Source of the DNA: Fulvia fulva
Lineage: Eukaryota > Ascomycota > Dothideomycetes > Mycosphaerellales > Mycosphaerellaceae
Direction: 5' to 3'
Assembly (NCBI RefSeq): GCF_020509005.1
Contig: NC_063017.1
Coordinates: 1,612,001-1,676,000, forward strand
Length of the DNA: 64,000 nucleotides
Position 1 is the stretch's first letter. Every line of letters starts with the position of its first letter. A program made the translations under genes and the position numbers. The notes under the pieces are model-generated. The model was not told where the DNA came from, ran no database searches, and saw only the letters and a list, made by a program, of their open reading frames with translations. Shown in pieces: positions 1 through 8,099 of this stretch.

Positions 1-1133
1 AGATCGATCGTCTCGCCAGTCGGTATCGCTTGACCAATAGCGCCAATCATGAGGTTCGCAGGGTACGGCCAAGGTTGCGTCGAGTGGATCACAACTCTTC
101 CGACGAGAATGCCGGCTTCTTCGTAGACTTCTCTTCGTACGGCCTCTTCGATTGATTCGGCTGGTTCGGCGAAACCGGCGAGGGTGGAGAACCAGTATGC
201 GGGCCAGCGCTTCTGTCGTCCGAGGAGGATCCTGTCGCCCTTTGCGTTCATGACAGCCATGATGACGGTAGGGTCCGTTCGAGGGAAGCACAAGTTGGAA
301 ATACCGGTCCGTGTCACGCATGGTGGACGAGCCTTGGGATCTGCGCCTTGCTCCGTGTTGGGTGGGATCGCATTGCTGACTCTCTTCGTTGAGCCATCTG
401 TAGGTGGACACGTCCTCTTGAAGCCGGCGTTGACACTCATTGTGAGGCTGCCACACGCCGCACAGTATGGGTTCCTAGCATTCCAGTCTAGCAACTGTCG
501 TGCCTCGGCATATATGGCCGCATCTTGTGCCTCCAGATGCATTATCCTGCCCTTGCCAAACTCCAGGCTCTTGCTCTTCAGGTCTGCGATCAGCTTCTCG
601 CTGGCCTCCTTGACGCTTCCTCTGGGTGTGACATCGACGGCGAAGTACGGCGCTCCCGTGTAGCGGTTTTTGGCTTGGTATGTGAGACGATTCTTATTCT
701 TCTCGTCGATACCGAGGAAGATGATCTGGGGGATGTAGTTGTCGCTGTTGTAAGTTGCAACCAACTCTTTCTCGTCCTTGGAGAAGGGGTCCCCGCCGAT
801 GATGGATTGGACATGGTTGTACTTGACGTAGGCGAGCTTGCCGCGGCCGGGCTTGGTGTTGGACTGGACGAGGGGTTGGAGCTCGTTGCAGAGGAGGAAG
901 GATGTGCCTGGATGATGGGTGAGTAATGTATCACTGCGTTGGGGGGGGGGGGGGGTGACGGGACTGTCGTGCTTCAAGGCCTGAGACAGAAACTTGCTGT
1001 CCGCTCGCAGGAATGCCACACGGTTCAGTGGTGAGCCGGAGAAGTAGTTGGCGACTTCCTTGCCGAACTTTCGTGACAGCATCGAGTCGATGTGTGCGTG
1101 CGCGGGATCTGGGTTGTCGGGTTGCGCTGGCAT
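1..1133 (-). CDS. NPY1: NADH pyrophosphatase-type Nudix hydrolase (NPY1/NUDT12-like), C-terminus off the left edge
   Basis: Predicted to hydrolyse NAD(P)H and related dinucleotides to mononucleotides; yeast and animal relatives are often peroxisomal. Proposed exons on the minus strand are 1133-965 and 907-1, giving about 358 codons in the window. The N-terminus has the family block 'KFGKEVANYFSGSPLNRVAF'. A zinc-ribbon begins with CAAC near residue 200. A Nudix box lies near residues 300-325 (GFAEPAE, then RREVYEEAGI), followed by the NADH-pyrophosphatase signature SxQPWPYP-like 'STQPWPYPANLM'. The start is ATG at 1133; an in-frame TGA lies just upstream. The intron 964-908 (57 nt, GT..AG) carries a run of 15 C. 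Removing it restores the family-like junction ALKHDSTSFLL. Because 57 is a multiple of three and has no stop, unspliced RNA would also stay open. The real C-terminus, and any peroxisomal signal, are outside the window. Confidence 0.88.
   Translation of the reverse strand, partial: MPAQPDNPDPAHAHIDSMLSRKFGKEVANYFSGSPLNRVAFLRADSKFLSQALKHDSPVTPPPPQRSDTLLTHHPGTSFLLCNELQPLVQSNTKPGRGKLAYVKYNHVQSIIGGDPFSKDEKELVATYNSDNYIPQIIFLGIDEKNKNRLTYQAKNRYTGAPYFAVDVTPRGSVKEASEKLIADLKSKSLEFGKGRIMHLEAQDAAIYAEARQLLDWNARNPYCAACGSLTMSVNAGFKRTCPPTDGSTKRVSNAIPPNTEQGADPKARPPCVTRTGISNLCFPRTDPTVIMAVMNAKGDRILLGRQKRWPAYWFSTLAGFAEPAESIEEAVRREVYEEAGILVGRVVIHSTQPWPYPANLMIGAIGQAIPTGETID
908..964 (-). other. 57-nt intron with C15 homopolymer in the Nudix gene
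   Basis: Read on the minus strand the intron starts GTCCCG, contains 15 consecutive C (G run at 941-955 on the plus strand), a TACTCAC-like branch site and ends CATCATCCAG. The donor is weak. Splicing joins GACA to GCACATCC and yields DSTSFLL, as expected for the family; retention would add 19 residues without a stop. Homopolymer length may be misread by sequencing. Confidence 0.65.
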
Positions 1134-1807
1134 GACTTCTCACGCTACATGTATTGTACTAGTGAAGTCTTCAAAGATTGGCAGTACTTTATCGACACTG
1201 TGCCTGATCGACTGTCGGCCAGAGAATGAACAGACTGCTCCGATGGCATCATAGCTACCCAGCGCCACCGCCACCGCCACCGCTCCCGATGTTTACTAAT
1301 GTCTGCCGCTGGTGCGAGAGGCATCGCAGCGTGCGCAGGTGGTGGGGTCATGATTGTTGGTCGGCTCGGCAGAGATGCGAGCGGCATCGTCTGGTCGACA
1401 TGCAGCATCGTGTACTAGCTGTTACTGTGGTCTGTCAAGACGGATACGGTAGCCTCGCTGTACGCCGTGGAAGTCTCACACTACAGTGAATGAAACACAA
1501 TGGAACCGGCTTGACTCCGCATTGCCGAGAAGAAAACCGATGACAGCACACTGCACACCACATCCACTGCCCAATCCTACTCTGCTGTTGACCTCGGAGC
1601 TTCATCTTCTCATCGACAGACTGTCGTCGTAACGCAAACCACTCGTGGCACCTCATGACCCAGCAGATGGCGTCGCCACGAAGCCTGCCGGACAGCTCAT
1701 TCCTCACACGAGGTAAGACGGAGTAACAACGATTGGCAATCTGCTACGCATCACTGCCATCATCATCACTGGCTGGCCACATCTCCCGGCGTTACACAAC
1801 GAACACG
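1134..1807. other. Intergenic region, no supported gene
   Basis: Shared upstream region of the minus-strand Nudix gene and the plus-strand GPI-protein remnant. Short open frames on both strands show no family resemblance or codon signal. It holds a small imperfect CCACCG-type microsatellite around 1264-1285. The Nudix promoter should lie here, but no convincing promoter element was seen. Confidence 0.5.
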
Positions 1808-2292
1808 ATGGTCACGCTGCATACCACCTTGACTTCACCCACGGTGTACATGGCCTTCACCGGCGATTATGTCTACCCAAGCAACAGCCAAGCCATCAAC
1901 GACTCCAAAATCCTCGTCTTCCCCCAGACCGCTTGTCAGGTGTGATCTCCTTCGGCGACGACACTATCACAGCCGCCTCTGATGGTGGCTTTGTGGTTGC
2001 GCCAGACCAGACTCTCGCGAGAGGTGGACAGGTCACCGTCGATGGCATGACGCTATCGCTAGAGAGCGGAGGTGGCGCCGTTGTCGTCAATGGAGTCACG
2101 CAAGCTGTGCAGCATGGCAGCACAAGTACATCACATTCCACTACGACTTCGGGGTCGAGAGGTAGTGGGTCGACTCCTTCGAGTGGCAACGTAGAACCTG
2201 CCACGCAGACTGCTGGTGCAGGGATACAGCGTGGTCTGTCGGCATCTTGTGCTGTGTTCGCGTCGCTACTATTATGGGTCGCCATAGTGTAG
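1808..2292 (+). pseudogene. C-terminal remnant of a GPI-anchored, Ser/Thr-rich secreted protein
   Basis: From 1933 to the stop at 2290-2292 the frame encodes 'VISFGDDTITAASDGGFVV' followed by a GGQVTVDG..LSLESGGGAVVVNG module, typical of C-terminal modules of fungal GPI-anchored wall proteins. Then come a Ser/Thr/Gly-rich linker and a hydrophobic tail (CAVFASLLLWVAIV) fitting a GPI-attachment signal. No ATG opens this frame. The preceding stretch from ATG 1808 (TSPTVYMAFTGDYVYPSNSQ) is in a different frame and stops at 1943-1945. A two-base slip in the GTGTG at about 1940 or an unrecognised intron would join them. No N-terminal signal peptide was found, so it looks like a truncated or frameshifted remnant, though a multi-exon gene cannot be excluded. 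Confidence 0.4.
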
Positions 2293-2789
2293 ATGCAGAC
2301 TACGTATAATGCATAACGAGACATCCATATTCCTCTCAGCCCCCTTCCTCGTTTGACATGAGTCGAAAGGAAAGAGCGACTGACGCTATACAGCGGAAGC
2401 AATATGGACCACAGCGACCGGGCTCTTTTGGACATCCTCGTTAGCTCAATGGCTTGAAGGTATTCATATTGAGTCTTTGCTCCTTTCGGCAGCAATGTTG
2501 GGCTAGCGAGGATCGACTCTCTGGTCTTTTCGGAGACTTGAAACATTCGACAGCTGTCGAGTTGGGCATATTTAATCAGGGCAAAGCTGCTTTGGAGAAA
2601 CAACGGAGAGCTGTCGAGTTAGGGATATCTAATCAGCGCAAAGCTGCTTGGGAGAAACAACGAAGATTCCTATGCCAGTGCAATGGTCAGAACTCAAGAT
2701 GACAACGATGACCCCGAAGCCGGTCAGCGCACAATGATATTTAAATCTCTGCTCGAGAGAAAAAGCTCTTCCACAATATTGAGGACAAG
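2293..2789. other. Intergenic region containing a short tandem duplication
   Basis: No recognisable gene. It holds the two-copy 57-bp repeat listed separately and probably the promoter of the gene starting at 2790 (a TTTAAATC stretch lies near 2739). Confidence 0.45.
2552..2665 (+). repeat. Two-copy 57-bp imperfect tandem repeat
   Basis: Both units begin AGCTGTCGAGTT (2552 and 2609) and contain AATCAG.GCAAAGCTGCTT and GAGAAACAACG. In one frame they encode two 19-residue repeats (VELGIFNQGKAALEKQRRA and VELGISNQRKAAWEKQRR). The period is a multiple of three, but no gene context supports translation. Confidence 0.8.
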
Positions 2790-4349
2790 ATGGTCGTGAT
2801 AAGCCTAGATGGCTACCGACGTGGTCTACATCACCTTCACGCCATAGACAAGAAGCGAAAAGCAAGAAGATCCGCTCACCGAGCACAACAAGCACCACCG
2901 CACGCAAGCACATCGACATCGACGAACATGGAGTATCCTATGCCTCTTGCCCGTACCCTGGAGAATTCCCAGCATCTGCACGCCAGCTCGCACATCCGCT
3001 GCAAAATCGTCCCAGTCTGCGAGAATGGACAAGCTTCGACGTCGGACGACTTCAGCTGTACCCATACCCCCTCCCTCCCTCCCGCCCTTAGTCAACAACG
3101 GGGTGACGCCTTCATCTCCTGGTCCTTCTTCCAAAAGCTTCGCAAGCACAGCAGTGAGATTCCACAGCTGGATCAGGCCGCTTTGACTTGTGAAGGAGGC
3201 TGTGTCACCCCGGCTGGACTGTCGCCTGGGGCAAGGCCGAGACTGGCGGCGCTGGGAAAGTTGGGGGAGAGGTTTGATTGTCAACTAGGGATCGAGGGTG
3301 CGGAGTGTAAGTTGAGAGGACCGATGAAGGTCTTGACCGGGGATGGGGTTGTGGATGTGAAGGTTGAGGATGGGGTGGGGTATTTTACGAAGGGGTTCTT
3401 GGAGGAGGTTGTGGGATCTAAGGAGAAGGAGAAGGCTGGAGGGATCCCGATGATGGGTGCTGTCGATGGAGATGCTCGAGATCCTTGCTGGCCTTTGGGT
3501 TCTTGCGACGACTTGATGGAATTGGACAAGAGGGAAGAGCAAGAGACTGCATACAAGCCCGTCAGCAACGCCGCCGGAACCGTGACAATCGTCAAGTTCA
3601 TCGCCCCAACCGCGACAAGATACATCACACCAACCGCTCAGCCTTCCCAGACACCGAATGTGGACGAACTCCTCTCCCAAATCTCCAGCTTGGTTCACGC
3701 CCCAAGCTTCACCGGCCGACTCACCGCGACGGACCTCGTGAGCTCGCTCTCTGCAGCAGTCACGCCGGGCCCAGCACCTCAGGTACCCAGCCTCACTGGC
3801 GCGCCAGGGGTGTACGGAAGGCGCTTCGCAACCACGGCCGGCGAAGACTTGGCCGCGGGTCTATTTCTCCTCGGCTTTGCGGCTCTCCTCTGCCTACTGC
3901 GCTTGGTCGTATGGCCTTGCGTGAAGAGGATGATTCCGCTGCTGGCGCCGCGTCCACTCTTCCCAGCTCACCGCAGTTTGAGGGGTCAAGTCATGCCGAC
4001 GGCGGAGGATATAGCGATTGCTCGGGTCGTTGTGCGTTCGTGTGTTGGGGACTACAGGCGTTCTAAGGGACCACGCAAGACGTTCGGTCTCCGAGTGAGG
4101 CGTCCGGCTCGCGGCAGAAAGGCAGTTCGAGGTCGAGCATTGAGCTTGAAAGTATCTGCAACGGTGTTGTCCAAGGAGTCTAGTGATCGCGAGCTTGAGT
4201 CCGCGGGCGACATGAGGAGAAGTAATTCTCAGATCAGCCTGGGAAGCGACGTAAGCATCATCAGCAGTACCGTGACTGCCGAGAACGGCGAAGCTTGGGA
4301 GCTGTTGGAGGAAGACATGGGTATGCCGAGCCATGTGTACGGTTCATAA
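2790..4349 (+). CDS. Hypothetical single-pass membrane protein
   Basis: A 519-residue uninterrupted frame with an ATG start. I recognise no catalytic domain. One strong hydrophobic segment lies at residues 354-378 (LAAGLFLLGFAALLCLLRLV). It divides a long Ser/Thr/Pro-rich N-terminal part with several Cys from a strongly basic C-terminal part (RVRRPARGRKAVRGR) that ends in a Ser-rich acidic tail. The layout suggests a type I-like wall or stress-sensor-like protein, but that is inference only. The first about 45 residues are basic and low in complexity, so the true start may be a later Met, for example residue 47. An upstream signal-peptide exon is also possible. The gene converges with the next one (101 bp between stops). 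Confidence 0.55.
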   Translation: MVVISLDGYRRGLHHLHAIDKKRKARRSAHRAQQAPPHASTSTSTNMEYPMPLARTLENSQHLHASSHIRCKIVPVCENGQASTSDDFSCTHTPSLPPALSQQRGDAFISWSFFQKLRKHSSEIPQLDQAALTCEGGCVTPAGLSPGARPRLAALGKLGERFDCQLGIEGAECKLRGPMKVLTGDGVVDVKVEDGVGYFTKGFLEEVVGSKEKEKAGGIPMMGAVDGDARDPCWPLGSCDDLMELDKREEQETAYKPVSNAAGTVTIVKFIAPTATRYITPTAQPSQTPNVDELLSQISSLVHAPSFTGRLTATDLVSSLSAAVTPGPAPQVPSLTGAPGVYGRRFATTAGEDLAAGLFLLGFAALLCLLRLVVWPCVKRMIPLLAPRPLFPAHRSLRGQVMPTAEDIAIARVVVRSCVGDYRRSKGPRKTFGLRVRRPARGRKAVRGRALSLKVSATVLSKESSDRELESAGDMRRSNSQISLGSDVSIISSTVTAENGEAWELLEEDMGMPSHVYGS

Positions 4350-4450
4350 GGCTCGGATGCCGAGCCATCTTGTACTCCGTTCTCGAATAGCCCATAGCCC
4401 AGAATATCTCCTGAAATTCAACTCTGACATTGAACTTCCAACTACCATCT

Positions 4451-5371
4451 CTACACGCCCCCTGAAAGCTCCGGATGCACACTCTGCCATACCCTCAAAA
4501 ACGTCACCACCGCCAAAACCGCCCACCGCTCCCCAAATTGTCCCGTCGCACCGCCTCCCACAAACGCAAATATCGCGACCTTGTTCTTACTCGCCAGGCT
4601 CCGGTCTGCGAACACTGAGACAACTTCTTTCCCGTCACTCGTCGTACCATGTTCGCGGGCACTTCGACTGGAACCGGCTTGCGAGCCTTGCGGTCCTTCT
4701 TCCTTGCCACCAGATTCCGAGCCAGAGAGGCGAACGAGTTTGTAGCCCCAGCCTCGCTTGTCGATATCTCGAACTTCCTCCCCATGCGAAAGGCGCCATT
4801 CGAATCGTTCTTCATGAAATTTCTCGTCATGGCCGAGGACTTCTATGCTGAAGGAGTAGGTAACCGTCCCAGTCTTCCATGCGATATTGGTACGAAGCTG
4901 GGTCTTCACAGGTTCGCCATCCGCAGCAGGATGCCGCGGCAGAGTAATGGCGGAATGTTTTGACCACGTGGAGTCCCGTGTGCCGAGAGCAATGGCAGGT
5001 GACTCCTTCTCTGGTCCTTGATGTAAGGATAACGTAGTCCCCTTCCAGCCGGTCGTGAAGATGACCGCATTCGTGGGTTGATCAGCGTGTTCGCCTAGAT
5101 GGAAACGTCTCGTTTTCCACTCCTTCCACTTATTTTCGGAGTACAGATTGAAGACTAGTGGAAATGGTCGTGCGGGTGAGGGAGCTTCGTTGTTGAGAGT
5201 TGTGTCGTCTGTTAGGCTTGCGTCGCTGAAGACGCTGGATGGTGGTCGGGATACGTCGTTGAATACGTTTGAGGGAGGCCTTGAGAGGTCTTCGTATGCT
5301 GGTGGAGCTTCTTCTTCATTTCGTAGGCTGGACATGTGGGCTTCTTCCGCTTTGCTTGAATAACCCGCCAT
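4451..5371 (-). CDS. Fungal PPxY-motif protein, possibly tubby C-terminal-like fold
   Basis: A 306-residue frame with ATG at 5371 and no intron needed. The N-terminus has a PPAYEDL motif (PPxY, the ligand for WW domains of Rsp5/Nedd4-type ubiquitin ligases) and two RPPS.VF.D repeats. Residues about 68-215 (PFPLVFNLY, RRFHLGEHAD, VIFTTGWKGTTLSLHQGP, ITLPRH, then FEWRLSHGEEV) resemble a fungus-specific family often placed in the tubby C-terminal-like superfamily. A C-terminal hydrophobic stretch (KVAIFAFVGGG, then WAVLAVVTFLRVW) could be a weak membrane anchor. No enzymatic function is implied; binding of lipid or ubiquitin ligase is inferred from family and motif. It is divergently placed to the methyltransferase 3' end and convergent with the preceding gene. 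Confidence 0.6.
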   Translation of the reverse strand: MAGYSSKAEEAHMSSLRNEEEAPPAYEDLSRPPSNVFNDVSRPPSSVFSDASLTDDTTLNNEAPSPARPFPLVFNLYSENKWKEWKTRRFHLGEHADQPTNAVIFTTGWKGTTLSLHQGPEKESPAIALGTRDSTWSKHSAITLPRHPAADGEPVKTQLRTNIAWKTGTVTYSFSIEVLGHDEKFHEERFEWRLSHGEEVRDIDKRGWGYKLVRLSGSESGGKEEGPQGSQAGSSRSAREHGTTSDGKEVVSVFADRSLASKNKVAIFAFVGGGATGQFGERWAVLAVVTFLRVWQSVHPELSGGV

Positions 5372-5768
5372 GGTCGTCGGTGTGTGCCTGGTACGGACGT
5401 GAGAGCATTAGACGTGTGGGGGAAGCTTCCTGCTGTATAGGATCAGATCTCAGGCTGCCATACGGTGACCTTGTAATGGTGGATTTTGAGGCACAGCCAC
5501 GGAACATGGATGTGGTCTAGTTCGCGAGTCCCAATGCGCAGCAAACAAAGGTGGTCCGCTAAAGGACCAAGACTCGTTGTGATTGGTCGCACTCTCCATG
5601 CAGTGGGGCACGACATCTGCGAAGGATCGTTCTCCCTGCCATCGTTAGTGGTAGGCTGTCGAATGCTGTGAAACAGCTCGATGAGACATGTTGGAAGGCT
5701 GCAGTATGATGCCGATGTACAGCTGCCAGCATCGAATGCTCGATAGGTATCTACAAGTATCCACAAGA
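5372..5768. other. Intergenic region, no supported gene
   Basis: Upstream of the PPxY gene and downstream of the methyltransferase stop. It should hold the promoter of the former and the 3' UTR of the latter. No convincing coding signal or RNA gene was seen. Confidence 0.5.
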
Positions 5769-7253
5769 TCAAGCATCATATGGCTTCTGTGCCCACACTC
5801 TCCGCCTAGAAATAGTCAGTGAGCACGTTCTTGCAATCAATGGCGGCGCAGGACTTACGTGAAATGGTAGATATGGAGACCTTTCTGCTTCAACTCCTGT
5901 CTCACTTTCGCAACATATACTCTAACCACATCTGCACTCCAGGGCGTCGGAGCTCCATGCTTCGTCAACAACCACATCGCCCAGCCATCTAGTCCAGAAG
6001 ACCAATGGTGGAGGTTGACTCTACCAGCTTCTTTCAGTCTCTTGTCTTTCGGCCATGAACCCAGCGGACACTTGAAGAGATCATCTTGCAGGTTCGTGAA
6101 TCCTGCGGCAGTGATGCGTCCGGCCATTGTGGTTTGCGTCGATAGTGGCCTGCCACTTCTTTCCGAGCATCCAAGGAAGTTCTGGCCCCAGCCTGCCAAT
6201 AGACTGTCTTTGGGTAGAGACTCGTCATCCGACATGACGCGGACATCCAGCTCGACTTGCTCAATCCATCCACCAGGCTTCAGGTTTTCGTAGACCGTTC
6301 GATATACTTGGTCCCATTCTGCATCTGTGAAAGCGCCTAGCAGGAGTCGCATGTGGACAAGGTCGAATTGGTAATTCCACGTCCACTCTTGCAGCACATC
6401 TTGTACTTCCAGAAAGCAGTTCGGTGGTACCCACGAGTTTGGAGGCGGATACAGGTCTACGCCGTGTACATTCACGTCAGGGAACTTATCCGCAACATCG
6501 ATCGCCCACGTGCCGGTTCCTGTGCCAATGTCGAGCACGTTTCTCGGGAATCTGAGCGGAGAGCGGAACAGAGGATTATCACGGCCGCTCTCCATGAGCA
6601 GGTACACGAAATGCCCGGCATCCATAGTCTCGAACTGCTGATCGTCCGAGGGACCCCAGTAGTCGTCACGCAAGGTCGAGTATCTGGGGTGCAATGTGAG
6701 CGCCAAGTGCCGTGATCAGTATATCACGTCGTCTCACTTTCGTCCATTCTCGATGTGACCTCTTAGCAGCGAAGATGCAAGAGAACTGGTTTCCCTGTCG
6801 TCGTCGCCTCAGTATTGAATGGGATGGCCTTGTTTGCAGACTTACGAGCCGGCCTCATCGTCGCCAAAGCCGGAATCGCTGGATGTGTCTATCTCCTGTC
6901 GCACACATCAGTCGACGTCACTCTTTCTGATCAGGCATGCTGCCGCTTCGTGCATTGCAAGCACATGCCACTTTGTAGCCACTTCACGCTGGCGAATGCA
7001 ATGTGGACGCGGACTGCCTTGAGAGGCGCGTTGGCTATGTGATTGCAATGCACGAAGCAGCGAAGCTTGTTGGTGGTCAGCTCACCAGTCCAGCGACATG
7101 ATTCTCATCCTCATCATCGCCAACGACATGTCCCGTCTCAGTCGCGTCGTCTTCAGCTGCCGGATTTTGACTCTGGTCGGCTTGCTGCGCCGCAGCCGGC
7201 GGATGCAGAGAGGATTCGGCTCGTGGCTCTTCAGCGTTCGGCACTTCTGCCAT
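5769..7253 (-). CDS. LaeA-like SAM-dependent methyltransferase, five exons
   Basis: Proposed exons on the minus strand: 7253-7086, 6895-6846, 6794-6738, 6683-5859, 5805-5769, encoding 378 residues. Introns are 190, 51, 54 and 53 nt, all GT..AG (GTGAGC, GTAAGT, GTGAGA, GTAAGT donors), and phases are consistent throughout. The N-terminus is acidic and low-complexity (ends DDEDENHVAGLEIDTSSDSG), followed by ENGRKYSTLRDDYW. SAM motif I is NVLDIGTGTGTWAIDVAD near residues 140-157, with WVPPNC.LEV.D, FDLVHMR and LKPGGWIEQVE after it. The last exon supplies RRVWAQKPYDA, matching the usual C-terminus. This architecture is that of the large LaeA/UMTA-like methyltransferase family. LaeA itself is a global regulator of secondary metabolism, but most paralogues are uncharacterised, so no gene name is given. 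Gypsy A starts 281 bp upstream of the ATG. Confidence 0.88.
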
Positions 7254-7534
7254 GTCCGAGATTCGCACGGATGCGTTTGTGATGAAGCTGATGAAGCTTC
7301 GCGAGCTGTCGGACGGCAGCAAGCCCGTCAATTAGTACATCAGCTGTGAGCGCCTGCTGTTGCTGATGTCCCAATGGGTTGGGTGTCGCAGGTAGGCAGA
7401 GTGTGATGGCTGCAAGACGATGCTGAAGGTTCAGCTTCCGAGGCAAGACCAACGCCGGGACGAGGCGGGAGCTGTCCCAAAGCGACAAGCGCGGCGGTCT
7501 GCGCCTTCGCGGCCTCCCCGTGTTTAGCCTGCTT
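7254..7534. promoter_or_regulatory. Truncated upstream region of the methyltransferase gene
   Basis: Only 281 bp separate the ATG at 7253 from the first base of the Gypsy A LTR. It is not RIP-mutated (CpA and TpG common). Some open frames cross it but none is recognisable. It must hold the 5' UTR and core promoter unless the LTR now supplies them. Confidence 0.45.
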
Positions 7535-7644
7535 TGTGACGTTCTTATCCGAACACACCGCCGGCTTGGCGCTCAGCTTTGTATTTAGAGTTTTCTCAGG
7601 TAGCTTTTCTGTATCTCAGATTCACACTCGCCAAGGTTCTCATA
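7535..7644 (+). repeat. Gypsy A left LTR (largely free of RIP)
   Basis: 110 bp, begins TGTGACGTTCTTATCC. It keeps GCTCAG, CTCAGG, CTGTATCTCAG and TTCACACTCG where the right LTR has TpA. It ends at the sharp transition to RIP-mutated DNA. Confidence 0.8.
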
Positions 7645-8099
7645 TCTAGTAGCTTCCCTTCCTTTTAGCCTTTCTATCAGGTTGAATTAGCCTATAAGTG
7701 AATCTCCTAAGCTATAAGTCTCTAACTTATGCCTTAGTCGGACCTTAGTACTAAAGCTAAGCGAGGTAACCTTACTAACCTTATCTTAGCTCCTACGAAC
7801 GGGGCGGGCTACTTAAACCTTTAGTATAGAGGATACTAACTAATACCCTAATCGAGGCGATTATTACCTACCGGATTAGTAAGGTTTTGCTACTTATCTA
7901 GTCGGAGAGGGCCTAGCCTATAGTCGCGCCCTAGGTAATAACTTCGCGGCTTAGCCTACTAGCCTAAACGACACCTTTAGAGCTACTTAGGCTATACCCC
8001 TAGCTACTCGGTCGTACCGCCGCCCTAACCGTAATAGCGACGCGGAGATAGATAGGGCGGACTACCTAGACAAAGATAACTTCGGCGTATATAACGAGC

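Noticed and set aside
590..934. Pro/Ser-rich minus-strand frame in the Nudix gene
   Set aside because: It is an alternative frame of the second exon; the true frame carries the zinc ribbon and Nudix box.
941..955. G15 run as a frameshift that kills the Nudix gene
   Set aside because: It lies within a 57-nt intron whose removal restores the family junction, and the unspliced frame is also open.
1145..1489. Small frames in the first intergenic region
   Set aside because: His/Arg/Trp-rich products from a CCACCG microsatellite; no conserved feature.
6704..6706. TTG as the start of the methyltransferase
   Set aside because: An intron acceptor at 6684-6685 and three upstream exons give an ATG start at 7253 and the expected N-terminus.
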